From positions 1 through 62,141 of the forward strand of contig JAQVRQ010000004.1 in assembly GCA_028700975.1 (NCBI GenBank): a stretch of 62,141 nucleotides of DNA, in the 5' to 3' direction. Made by a program: the position numbers and the translations under genes. This stretch comes from Bacteroidales bacterium (lineage in GTDB: Bacteria > Bacteroidota > Bacteroidia > Bacteroidales > UBA932). Each line of letters opens with the position of its first letter. Within the stretch, counting starts at the first letter, position 1. Of this stretch, positions 35,061 through 42,663 are shown in pieces. The notes beneath the pieces are model-generated. The model ran no database searches. It saw only the letters and a program-made list of their open reading frames with translations, and had not been told where the DNA came from.

Positions 35061-35756
35061 CTATCCTCTGTAACTAACATCCTCTAAGGATCTTCTGGAT
35101 TTAATAATTATCTCTCTTTCATTTAACTCAATAAGACCATCTTTTTCAAAACTTTTTAGAAGTTTTACAGCACTCTCAACAGAGACAGCTGCAAAATCTG
35201 CAATGTCTCTTCTGGAGAGTAGTTGAAATATATCCGGATGATCTTGTCTAAGAGAATCCAAATAGAGTATAGTCTCAGCCATCCTGCCATTAGTTTGTTT
35301 ATACAAAAGAGAGCTCAAAGAGAGATATAGGTTGGAATTTTGTTCACAATATCTTTTGATAATTTCCATCCCAAACCTGCCATTCCCCTCAACAACAGAG
35401 ACTATAGCCTCCTTCTCAACAAGAAAAGCGTGGCAGTCAGTTATAGCAGCAACAGAATAACCATAAATATTTTTATTAAAAACAGAGGATAGACCAATGA
35501 ATTCTCCCGGTTGCACTACTCTCATATTGAAAGATTTCTGACCTGGGCCCTCAATATATTGTCTGCACAGACCATTTACCACAAAAAGAGTATACGAAGC
35601 AAAGGCCCCCTGTTTAGCAAGAGTATCTCCCTTTTTAAAGAGGACCTGTGTACGACTTGACTTTACAAGCTCAAGCTCTTTTGGGCCAAGAGACTGAAAG
35701 CAAGGAGCTTGTATATCGCAAATATAATCTTTGTCGCTTTCTTTAATTGTTTTCAT
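35061..35756 (-). CDS. Crp/Fnr family regulator with partial Fnr-type cysteine set
   Basis: A 231-residue cAMP-receptor fold plus winged HTH. ATG 35756 is preferred over the track start 15 codons upstream. Cys13 and Cys19 (CxxxxxC, followed by FQSL) align with E. coli Fnr Cys23 and Cys29, and Cys108 ('ITDCHAFLV') with Fnr Cys122. The Fnr Cys20 position is Asp10, so an Fe-S cluster with three Cys and another ligand is possible. The HTH reads 'RRDIADFAAVSVESAVKLL', keeping the recognition Glu. It is divergent from thioredoxin/trxB, with Fnr-box-like repeats in between. Redox control of these genes is inferred. Confidence 0.85.
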   Translation of the reverse strand: MKTIKESDKDYICDIQAPCFQSLGPKELELVKSSRTQVLFKKGDTLAKQGAFASYTLFVVNGLCRQYIEGPGQKSFNMRVVQPGEFIGLSSVFNKNIYGYSVAAITDCHAFLVEKEAIVSVVEGNGRFGMEIIKRYCEQNSNLYLSLSSLLYKQTNGRMAETILYLDSLRQDHPDIFQLLSRRDIADFAAVSVESAVKLLKSFEKDGLIELNEREIIIKSRRSLEDVSYRG

Positions 35757-35760
35757 AATG

Positions 35761-35768
35761 CAAAAGTA
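35761..35768 (-). promoter_or_regulatory. -7 promoter element (TACTTTTG) for the Fnr-like regulator
   Basis: The minus-strand TACTTTTG matches TAnnTTTG and ends only 5 bp before the ATG at 35756, so the transcript may be leaderless or nearly so. No -33 box is seen, which fits an activator-dependent promoter. Confidence 0.45.
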
Positions 35769-35775
35769 ATCCTTT

Positions 35776-35791
35776 TCAATTAAATAATTGA
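35776..35791. promoter_or_regulatory. Inverted repeat TCAATT-N4-AATTGA
   Basis: A perfect 6-4-6 inverted repeat (TCAATT AAAT AATTGA) just upstream of the -7 box of the Fnr-like gene. It partly overlaps the Fnr-box-like site at 35788. The size and spacing suit a dimeric regulator. Possible operator. Confidence 0.5.
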
Positions 35792-35801
35792 GGAACATCA
35801 A
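35788..35801. promoter_or_regulatory. Fnr-box-like site TTGAGGAACATCAA
   Basis: The site matches the Fnr consensus TTGATNNNNATCAA at 9 of 10 defined bases. Its centre is about 39-40 bp upstream of the start predicted from the -7 box at 35761-35768, near the -41.5 position of Fnr class II activation. It lies in front of an Fnr-like gene, so autoregulation is a natural reading. Confidence 0.6.
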
Positions 35802-35809
35802 TCCTTCAG

Positions 35810-35823
35810 TTGAGGAACGCCAA
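35810..35823. promoter_or_regulatory. Second, weaker Fnr-box-like site TTGAGGAACGCCAA
   Basis: A direct repeat of the first site (12 of 14 bases the same), offset by 22 bp, about two helical turns. It matches 7 of 10 Fnr consensus bases. It is placed upstream of the -33 box of the thioredoxin promoter. Confidence 0.45.
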
Positions 35824-35833
35824 CTTCCATTTC

Positions 35834-35864
35834 TTGTATCAATTTACATCTACCCCTACCTTTG
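35834..35864 (+). promoter_or_regulatory. Promoter (TTG-N20-TACCTTTG) for thioredoxin-trxB
   Basis: TTG at 35834-35836 and TACCTTTG at 35857-35864, spacing 20 bp, is the best-formed Bacteroidota -33/-7 pair in the window. The leader to the ATG at 35904 is about 35 nt. Confidence 0.6.
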
Positions 35865-35903
35865 CACCATAATTATTAACAACATAACTAAAAGAAAAAA
35901 ATT

Positions 35904-36257
35904 ATGCTTTATACAAACCTTAAACACGTAGAGTCTGCTGAACAGCACGCACAAATTTTGAAAGACAATGAGAATGTAATGATTATATGCGGAAGAATGG
36001 GACCGATGTGTATTCCTGTATATGGAATTGCTGAGGAACTGGAATCCAACTACACTCACGTAAAATTTTTTGATATGGAGTTTGACAACCCAGAATCACA
36101 CGTTATTCGCAACCTTCCTGAAGTTAGAGGTTTTATGGGAATTCCGTTTACAATTTACTACAAAAACGGCAAAGTAGTAAAAGCTACATCCAGCATTCAG
36201 ACAAGAGATCAGGTAACTTCAATTCTTGATAAAGAGTTTGGCTCACCAATAAAATAA
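35904..36257 (+). CDS. Atypical thioredoxin-fold protein (C-x6-C)
   Basis: A 117-residue cytosolic thioredoxin-fold protein. The WCGPC motif is replaced by 'ICGRMGPMCIPVYGIAEEL'. Aligned on the resolving Cys (Cys36) and the following 'EEL' helix, the nucleophilic Cys position is Gly33, and a different Cys lies at residue 29. The cis-Pro loop 'GIPFTIYYKNG' is intact. The gene is 14 bp upstream of trxB and divergent from an Fnr-like regulator, so TrxB may be its reductase, but it cannot use the normal CxxC chemistry. I recall similar sequences beside trxB in other Bacteroidales, so it looks like a conserved variant. Confidence 0.82.
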   Translation: MLYTNLKHVESAEQHAQILKDNENVMIICGRMGPMCIPVYGIAEELESNYTHVKFFDMEFDNPESHVIRNLPEVRGFMGIPFTIYYKNGKVVKATSSIQTRDQVTSILDKEFGSPIK

Positions 36258-36271
36258 TTAAAGAGAGGACA

Positions 36272-37204
36272 ATGAACAACCACTACGATGCAATTATAAT
36301 AGGAGCGGGCCCTGCAGGACTTACTGCAGGGATCTACCTCTCAAGAGCAAGAGTAAAAACTCTTATTCTAAATGAGGGTACAGTGGGAGGACAAATGGTC
36401 CTCACACACGAAATAGCTAATTATCCCGGAGTAGAGAGCATTAGCGGTTACCAACTTGCGATGATAATGAAAAAGCAGGCGGTAAGCTTTGGCTGTGAAA
36501 TAAAATCCAATATTATTGTAAAAGATATTGATACAGGCGATAAAATTAAGTCCATTATCCTTTCAGATGGAACAAAATATACCTCAGATGCAATTATCAT
36601 AACCACCGGAGGTCGTTCCAGGACAATTGGAGTGCCTGGCGAAGAGAAGCTTAAGGGAAGAGGTATCTCATATTGTGCTACCTGCGACGGAGATTTTTTC
36701 ACAGACAAAGAGATAGTTGTAGTTGGAGGGGGTAACTCTGCCCTTGAAGAGGCAGTATCGCTAACAAAATATGCCTCTAAAGTAACAATTGTACATCAGT
36801 TTGATCACTTCCAGGCATTACAGCATTATGTAGATGAAGCGAAGAAGAATCCAAAAATTCAATATATAATGGAATCTACTATTGACGCGTTTCACGGAGA
36901 CGAAAAGCTTGAAAGCGTTGACATCAAGAATCTTAAAACAGGCGAAGTCTATAACTTTAAAACTGATGGCACATTTGTATTTATTGGATATGTACCAAAT
37001 ACCGAATCTCTTAAAGGCAAGGTTGACCTCAATCAGTGGGGAGAAATAATTGTTAAGCCGGATATGTCTACAAGTGTTGAGGGAGTATTTGCAGCAGGAG
37101 ATAGTATAACAAAAAGATTCCGCCAGGTAACAACAGCAGTAAGCGACGGAACAATTGCCGCACTAGCAGCTTCCGCATATATAAACGAATTGAAGAAGAG
37201 TTAA
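36272..37204 (+). CDS. trxB: Thioredoxin-disulfide reductase
   Basis: A 310-residue FAD/NADPH flavoprotein that reduces thioredoxin. Motifs: FAD site 'AIIIGAGPAGLTAGIYLSRA', redox centre 'SYCATCDGDFF', NADPH site 'VVVGGGNSALEEAVSLTKYA', and C-terminal FAD block 'GVFAAGDSITKRFRQVTTAVSDG'. The length is standard. It follows the atypical thioredoxin gene by 14 bp and shares its promoter. The stop is 5 bp from that of the convergent TPR gene. Confidence 0.96.
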   Translation: MNNHYDAIIIGAGPAGLTAGIYLSRARVKTLILNEGTVGGQMVLTHEIANYPGVESISGYQLAMIMKKQAVSFGCEIKSNIIVKDIDTGDKIKSIILSDGTKYTSDAIIITTGGRSRTIGVPGEEKLKGRGISYCATCDGDFFTDKEIVVVGGGNSALEEAVSLTKYASKVTIVHQFDHFQALQHYVDEAKKNPKIQYIMESTIDAFHGDEKLESVDIKNLKTGEVYNFKTDGTFVFIGYVPNTESLKGKVDLNQWGEIIVKPDMSTSVEGVFAAGDSITKRFRQVTTAVSDGTIAALAASAYINELKKS

Positions 37205-37209
37205 TTTAG

Positions 37210-38220
37210 CTATTTACAAAATTCCCTGATAAGCTCATCTGCTGCACTTTCACCATATGAGGCTGCTCTTCTCCAGTCATCACAAGCTGCACTCTTCTCT
37301 CCCAGATTATTAAGTGCTACCCCTCTGTTAAAGAAGGCAAGCGCATTTACAGGATCTAACTCAAGAGCCTCATTATAATCTGAGAGAGCGCCGTGCAGAT
37401 CTTTTATGCTATATTTTGATATGCCTCTGTTGACATATGCATTAACTAGAGATGGTTTAATCTCAATCGCCTTTGAAAAATCGGATATGCTCTCATTGAA
37501 TTTCTCCAGTTTTTGCCTTACCACCCCTCTGTTATAATATGCTACAAGCATCTCCGAATCTAGCTCAAGAGCTTTTGAATAGTCCTCCTCTGCCCCTTTA
37601 AGATCATTAAGCATACTTTTGCACAAACCCCTGTTTACAAAAGCAACCTCATCTGAAGGACAGATCTCCAGTTCCCGTGTGTAATCAGATATTGCTTCGT
37701 AATTATGCCCAAGTTTTCTATGGGACTCAGCTCTTGAATACCAAGCATCAGGAAATTTTGGATCTAAAGCGATACATTTGTTAAAATCTGCTATAGCCTC
37801 TTGCTTATAATCCATCATTAAAAGAAGGCTCCCTTTGCCAAACCAGGCCCTAGAGTGTAATGAATCAATTTGTATAGCCCTTATATAATCATCAATTGCA
37901 TCCCTGTATCTCTCCTGATACTCTCTTGAAAGAGCCCTGCTGTAGAGTGCCTCTGCGTTTTCAGGATTTAATTCTATCGATTTTGTAAAGTCATACTCTG
38001 CCTTCTCATACTCTTCAAGAATAAGGTAGGCAGCACCTCTATTAAACCAAGCAGCTGCAAGTTTTGGATCTAACCTTACAGCATTTGTGTAGTCTGCGAC
38101 AGCTCCCAGATAGTCCTCTTTAGCTTGTTTATCTACACCCAAATTATAAAATTGGTTAGCGGACTGTCCTAGAAACATTACTGGGAGCAGTAAAGCTAAA
38201 ATCAATGAAACGGTTTTCAT
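37210..38220 (-). CDS. Tetratricopeptide repeat protein, exported
   Basis: A 336-residue protein with a signal peptide (to about 'VMFLGQS') followed by about nine 34-residue TPR units, each with the pattern 'AI.DY..AI.LDP....A..NRG'. TPR superhelices mediate protein-protein contacts; no catalytic domain is present. It is probably periplasmic. It is divergent from the DUF5686 gene and convergent with trxB. The partner is unknown. Confidence 0.9.
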   Translation of the reverse strand: MKTVSLILALLLPVMFLGQSANQFYNLGVDKQAKEDYLGAVADYTNAVRLDPKLAAAWFNRGAAYLILEEYEKAEYDFTKSIELNPENAEALYSRALSREYQERYRDAIDDYIRAIQIDSLHSRAWFGKGSLLLMMDYKQEAIADFNKCIALDPKFPDAWYSRAESHRKLGHNYEAISDYTRELEICPSDEVAFVNRGLCKSMLNDLKGAEEDYSKALELDSEMLVAYYNRGVVRQKLEKFNESISDFSKAIEIKPSLVNAYVNRGISKYSIKDLHGALSDYNEALELDPVNALAFFNRGVALNNLGEKSAACDDWRRAASYGESAADELIREFCK

Positions 38221-38275
38221 TGCCCATTTGTTTTCAGAAAGTTATATAAAAAAACTATGCACCCTGCAAATTAGT

Positions 38276-38283
38276 TATCTTTG
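38276..38283 (+). promoter_or_regulatory. -7 promoter element (TATCTTTG) for the DUF5686 operon
   Basis: TATCTTTG matches TAnnTTTG, ending 34 bp before the ATG at 38318, in the 97-bp gap between the divergent TPR and DUF5686 genes. No -33 box at good spacing. Confidence 0.5.
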
Positions 38284-38317
38284 TTGAAAAAATAAATATG
38301 GAACCTAAAGAGAGTAA

Positions 38318-40666
38318 ATGAAAAGAGTACACATCACATACACATTGACATTTATAATCTTAGTACTTGCAGAAATTTCCTCTCCAAATATCTCCTTGGG
38401 ACAACAGAAAACAACTGCTAAAGAGAGAGAGAACATAAGGACAATTGAGATTGACGAGCTCGTTGTCAGGGGAGGCAGAGTGAAGTACAGAAATAAAGGG
38501 AACCCAGCGGTTGAACTCATTGACAGCGTTGTAGCATATAAAGAGAGAAATCGAAGCACAAATTTCAACTCCCTTAAATATCAAAAATATGAAAAGATTG
38601 TCTTCTCATTTACAAACGTAAGCGAAAGAATTCAGTCAATGAAGCTGCTAAATAAATTCAGGTTTATCTTTGATAATATGGATACTACCAGAAGTCCCGG
38701 CAGAGCAGTTCTTCCAATGTACATTCGTGAAAGACTTTCAGACTTTGCATACGATGGAGATAGTAAAATTGCCAATGAAATAGTCCGGGGAGAGAGGATG
38801 GTCACTTTTGAGGAGCATATGGACGAACAAGGATTGGGAGAGTGGTTAAACTATCTGTACGAAGAGGTAGATCTTTATGAGAACAATATTCTTTTTCTCA
38901 CAAATAAATTCATAAGCCCCATCTCTCCATCTGCGCCCACATTTTACAGATACTATATTACAGATACAACTACAAGTGATAATGAGAGGTGTACAAGACT
39001 TTTTTTTACCCCGAGAAACAAAACAGACTTTCTGTTTCAAGGATATCTTTACATCACTATGGACGGAACTTATGCTGTAAAAAGAGCTGAAATTGAAGTG
39101 AATAAAAATATCAATCTTAACTGGATAAAAGAGAGCAGAATAGTCCAAGAGTTCAAACGCACCGGCGAGGGAGGATGGATACTTGACAAAAATGAGACAT
39201 CAATTGATCTTGGATATAACAAAAGCGGGCTTGGGATCTTTGGTCAGAGATCCGTTTCATACAGAGACTATACATTTAATCAACCAATCCCTAGAATCTA
39301 TCTTGCACAACATAATCCAAGAGCAGATTCTGTATTTTCAAAGGGAGAAGAGTTCTGGAGCAATAACAGACATCAGGAGCTATCCAAGTCTGAAAAGGGT
39401 ATATATGAGACATCGGACTCATTAAAAAAGATGCCCACATTCAGAAGGATAATGAATTTGACAAGGATAATTCTAGCCAGTTATCACGATTTTGGCAAAT
39501 TTGAGCTTGGCCCTATGAGTACTTTCTACAGTTATAATCCCACAGAGGGCTCCAGAGTGAGAGTCGGAGGAATGACAACTACAGATTTCAGTAAAAGAGT
39601 CAATTTAGATGGACATATTTCATACGGATTCAGAGATAAGCAGTTCAAATACAAGCTTGGGACAACCATATCTTTAACAAACAGAAGTATTTATGAATTC
39701 CCTGTAAGAAGCTTGAGATTTAGTATCCAAAAAGAGACTAAAGTTCCGGGAGTTGAGCTCTATTTTGTTCACGAAGGGAGTGCATACCTATCAATAAGCC
39801 GAGGAATTGACGACAAGTTATTCTACAACAAAAGTATCAAAGCAGAGTATTTTCACGAATTTGAAAACCATTTTTCATACAAACTTGGGTATAACTTCAC
39901 AAGGCAAAAACCTGGCGGTAGCCTTGATTTTGGAGAGAGTAGCAAGATTGATATTGGAGAGGTAAGCTTAGACCTCAGATATGCACCAAATGAACAATTT
40001 TACCAGAAAAGAACCTTTAGAACCCCAATAGCAAACAAATACCCAATTTTACAATTGAACTATACTCTTGGGAATAAAATACTCGGCGGTGATTTCAATT
40101 ATCATTTTATCAGATTCAACGCTAGCAAAAGATTTTATCCTTCAGTTATTGGATACACAGACGCTGTTTTTGAAAGTGGATTAGTACTTGGTAATCTCCC
40201 CTTCCCTTTGCTTGAAATGCACAATGCAAATCAATCATATATCTATCAAGCAACCACCTATAACCTTATGAATTTCCTGGAATTTGTAAGCGATAAATAT
40301 GCATCACTTTTTGTTGATCACAACTTTAATGGTTTCTTACTGAATAAAATTCCTCTCATTAAACATCTTGGCCTAAGAGAGATTGTCACATTTAAGGTAT
40401 TATACGGCGGGCTTAATGACCATAACAATCCAAATATCCGTCAATCATCTCCTGCTGCAGAATCCTGGTTAATGCCCCTTCCAAAAGACAAAGATGGCAA
40501 TCCTGCAACATTTACTCTGGACAAAGGACCCTATATTGAAGTTAGCGTTGGAATCGGTAATATATTTAAACTCCTGAGAGTAGACCTTGTAAGGAGAGTC
40601 ACATATCTGGACAATCCAAATATTACCAAATGGGGGGTAAGGTTTAGACTAAAATTTGATCTGTAA
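38318..40666 (+). CDS. DUF5686 family outer-membrane protein
   Basis: A 782-residue exported protein. The signal peptide ends around 'ISLGQQ'. The N-terminal part has the DUF5686 hallmark 'NPAVELIDSVVAYKERNRS...LKYQKYEKI'; the C-terminal 400 residues are beta-barrel-like ('YKLGYNFTRQKPGG', 'FRFRLKFDL'-type end 'WGVRFRLKFDL'). The usual N-terminal carboxypeptidase-regulatory domain of this family appears to be missing or very short. Function unknown. Genes for GDPD and DUF1460 follow on the same strand with gaps of 37 and 12 bp. Confidence 0.88.
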   Translation: MKRVHITYTLTFIILVLAEISSPNISLGQQKTTAKERENIRTIEIDELVVRGGRVKYRNKGNPAVELIDSVVAYKERNRSTNFNSLKYQKYEKIVFSFTNVSERIQSMKLLNKFRFIFDNMDTTRSPGRAVLPMYIRERLSDFAYDGDSKIANEIVRGERMVTFEEHMDEQGLGEWLNYLYEEVDLYENNILFLTNKFISPISPSAPTFYRYYITDTTTSDNERCTRLFFTPRNKTDFLFQGYLYITMDGTYAVKRAEIEVNKNINLNWIKESRIVQEFKRTGEGGWILDKNETSIDLGYNKSGLGIFGQRSVSYRDYTFNQPIPRIYLAQHNPRADSVFSKGEEFWSNNRHQELSKSEKGIYETSDSLKKMPTFRRIMNLTRIILASYHDFGKFELGPMSTFYSYNPTEGSRVRVGGMTTTDFSKRVNLDGHISYGFRDKQFKYKLGTTISLTNRSIYEFPVRSLRFSIQKETKVPGVELYFVHEGSAYLSISRGIDDKLFYNKSIKAEYFHEFENHFSYKLGYNFTRQKPGGSLDFGESSKIDIGEVSLDLRYAPNEQFYQKRTFRTPIANKYPILQLNYTLGNKILGGDFNYHFIRFNASKRFYPSVIGYTDAVFESGLVLGNLPFPLLEMHNANQSYIYQATTYNLMNFLEFVSDKYASLFVDHNFNGFLLNKIPLIKHLGLREIVTFKVLYGGLNDHNNPNIRQSSPAAESWLMPLPKDKDGNPATFTLDKGPYIEVSVGIGNIFKLLRVDLVRRVTYLDNPNITKWGVRFRLKFDL

Positions 40667-40670
40667 TAGC

Positions 40671-40678
40671 TATATTTG
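40671..40678 (+). promoter_or_regulatory. -7 promoter element (TATATTTG) for the GDPD gene
   Basis: TATATTTG matches TAnnTTTG and ends 25 bp before the ATG at 40704, so GDPD-DUF1460 may also be transcribed separately from DUF5686. A TTTG 12 bp upstream is too close to be the -33 box. Confidence 0.45.
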
Positions 40679-40703
40679 AACCTACATCAAATAACTATGC
40701 TTA

Positions 40704-41795
40704 ATGAGATCAATTATTGTTAAGAGACTTTTTATAGCCACTATTTTAGTCGCACAGTTAATGCCCAATTTAGCTATATCTCAAAATCTGTTTACACTAG
40801 ACAATTACAGAATTCCACTCAATCAAAAATCTGCAATTATTGGAAAAGTACACAGACCATCTAATAACATAGAAAAATCTGCAAAGGTCAATTACAGCAT
40901 AATAATAGATACAGCCAATATTTTCCGGATTAACAACAATGGTGAGATTATGCTTCGTAGAGGTGTATCATTGACACCCGGAGAGCCTTTCAGATACTCA
41001 GTTACAATCTCAATAAAAGAGAAGCGAGGTGACAAAAGAGTTGAGATCAAAGAGATTGAATTAGTAAAAGATGAGTTCCTAAAAAATATGGTCGTTGCAC
41101 ACAGAGGAGCCTGGAAAGAGTCTATAGCACCTCAAAACTCAATACTAGCCCTTAAAAATGCTATGAAAATTGGGTGTTCCTGGAGTGAATTTGATCTATG
41201 GATGTCTGCAGATGGTGTCCCTGTATGCAATCACGATCCATCAATAAAAGGGCATATGGTAGAGTCATCACCCGCATCTCTTCTAACCTCTGTTGAATTG
41301 GCTCCGGGGGAGTACTTACCCACTTTAGAGCAGTACATAAAATGCGCAATGGAGCAGAATAAAACAGGACTTGTTGTTGAGATTAAACCTTCTGGTATTA
41401 GCCCGGAAAGAACTCTGGAACTAACTGATAAAGTTGTAAAAATGACACACGATCTTAAGGCCCAAGCCTGGGTATCTTATATTAGCTTTAGCTATGAATG
41501 CCTTGAGCGGGTTCTTGAGCTGGATCCACTCGCAAAAACGGCTTATCTGGGAAGTAACAAGAGCGTTGAAGATATCAGCAGCAGTGGTATGTGGGGCGTT
41601 GATTTCAATATAAGCCTGTTCAAAAAAGACCCTTTACTCGTTTCAAAAGCAAAAGAGAGAGGTTTAACCGTGAATGTATGGACAGTAAATTTGAAAGAGG
41701 ATCTAAATACGATGATTGATATGGGAGCAGATTTTATTACCACAAATGAGCCTGAGCTTTTATTCAAAATACTAAAAGAGAGAGAAAATAAATAA
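40704..41795 (+). CDS. Glycerophosphodiester phosphodiesterase family protein
   Basis: A 363-residue exported GDPD enzyme. The signal peptide ends near 'PNLAISQ'. A cadherin-like segment ('IFRINNNGEIMLRRGVSL') comes first. The catalytic TIM barrel starts at 'VVAHRGAWKES' (catalytic His), then 'WSEFDLWMSADGVPVCNHDP' (metal-binding Glu and Asp, second His), 'VVEIKPSG' (Glu, Lys), and ends with 'MGADFITTNEPELL'. The usual PENT is PQNS; the other active-site residues are kept. It hydrolyses glycerophosphodiesters to glycerol-3-phosphate and an alcohol. The DUF1460 gene follows 12 bp later. Confidence 0.92.
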   Translation: MRSIIVKRLFIATILVAQLMPNLAISQNLFTLDNYRIPLNQKSAIIGKVHRPSNNIEKSAKVNYSIIIDTANIFRINNNGEIMLRRGVSLTPGEPFRYSVTISIKEKRGDKRVEIKEIELVKDEFLKNMVVAHRGAWKESIAPQNSILALKNAMKIGCSWSEFDLWMSADGVPVCNHDPSIKGHMVESSPASLLTSVELAPGEYLPTLEQYIKCAMEQNKTGLVVEIKPSGISPERTLELTDKVVKMTHDLKAQAWVSYISFSYECLERVLELDPLAKTAYLGSNKSVEDISSSGMWGVDFNISLFKKDPLLVSKAKERGLTVNVWTVNLKEDLNTMIDMGADFITTNEPELLFKILKERENK

Positions 41796-41807
41796 AATTC
41801 AATTGAA

Positions 41808-42662
41808 ATGAAAAGAGTGATAATATCTATAATAGTTTTAATGCAATTTGCTGTGTCAGCCTCTCTTAATGGGCAAAATCACAAAGTATACAGCGAAAGC
41901 AAAGACAGAGAAATTTTTGCAAACTACATCTCTGTTATGAAGGGTAAAGAGAATCTTCCAATTGAAAAATTGATGGTTGAGACAGCAAAGTTCTTTTTAT
42001 CTGTTCCATATGTTGCACACACTCTTGAACTAGAGCCTGAGGGCCTTGTAATTAATCTACGAGGCCTGGATTGTACAACATTTGTTGAAACTGTGATTGC
42101 ACTATCCAAAACTATAAAAAGTGGTGAACCCTCATTTGAAAAATTTGGCAACAATCTGGCACTTGTTAGATATCGAGAGGGGAAAATCACCGGATACCAA
42201 GACAGACTCCATTACACAACAGACTGGATGTATGAAAATGAAAAGAAAGGGCTCATTACTAGAGTAATTCACACTCCTCAATGGACTAAACTTAATGTAG
42301 ATCTGAACATAATGTCTTCAAATCCGGATAAATACAAACAATTATCAGGAAACGAAGCTCTTACGTCACTAATAAAAGATAAGGAGAGGGAGATTACTTC
42401 GAGAGAGCACCTATACCTTCCTGCTAATAAAATTGAGAAGAACAAACATCTATTTAAAAGCGGCGATATAGTTGGTTTTACAACAAATATCAAGGGAGTT
42501 GATGTTAGTCATATGGGGATTATCTATAAAGAGGGCAGCCACCTATCATTTATTCACGCCTCTCTTTCGCACAAAAAGGTTCTTGTTAACAGAGAACCCC
42601 TTTCTGAATACATTAAAAAGACAAAAGGAACAGGGGTTGTTCTGGCAAGGGTTAATGAATAA
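41808..42662 (+). CDS. DUF1460 protein (NlpC-like amidase fold)
   Basis: A 284-residue exported protein with signal peptide to about 'SASLNGQ'. It has the DUF1460 pattern: catalytic Cys in 'RGLDCTTFVETV' and His in 'VDVSHMGIIYKEGSHLSFIHAS'. Family members are N-acetylmuramoyl-L-alanine amidase-like or other cell-wall amidases with an NlpC/P60-related fold. It follows the GDPD gene by 12 bp and converges on the HerA-like gene with a 1-bp gap. The role is likely murein fragment processing; not proven here. Confidence 0.88.
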   Translation: MKRVIISIIVLMQFAVSASLNGQNHKVYSESKDREIFANYISVMKGKENLPIEKLMVETAKFFLSVPYVAHTLELEPEGLVINLRGLDCTTFVETVIALSKTIKSGEPSFEKFGNNLALVRYREGKITGYQDRLHYTTDWMYENEKKGLITRVIHTPQWTKLNVDLNIMSSNPDKYKQLSGNEALTSLIKDKEREITSREHLYLPANKIEKNKHLFKSGDIVGFTTNIKGVDVSHMGIIYKEGSHLSFIHASLSHKKVLVNREPLSEYIKKTKGTGVVLARVNE

Positions 42663-42663
42663 A

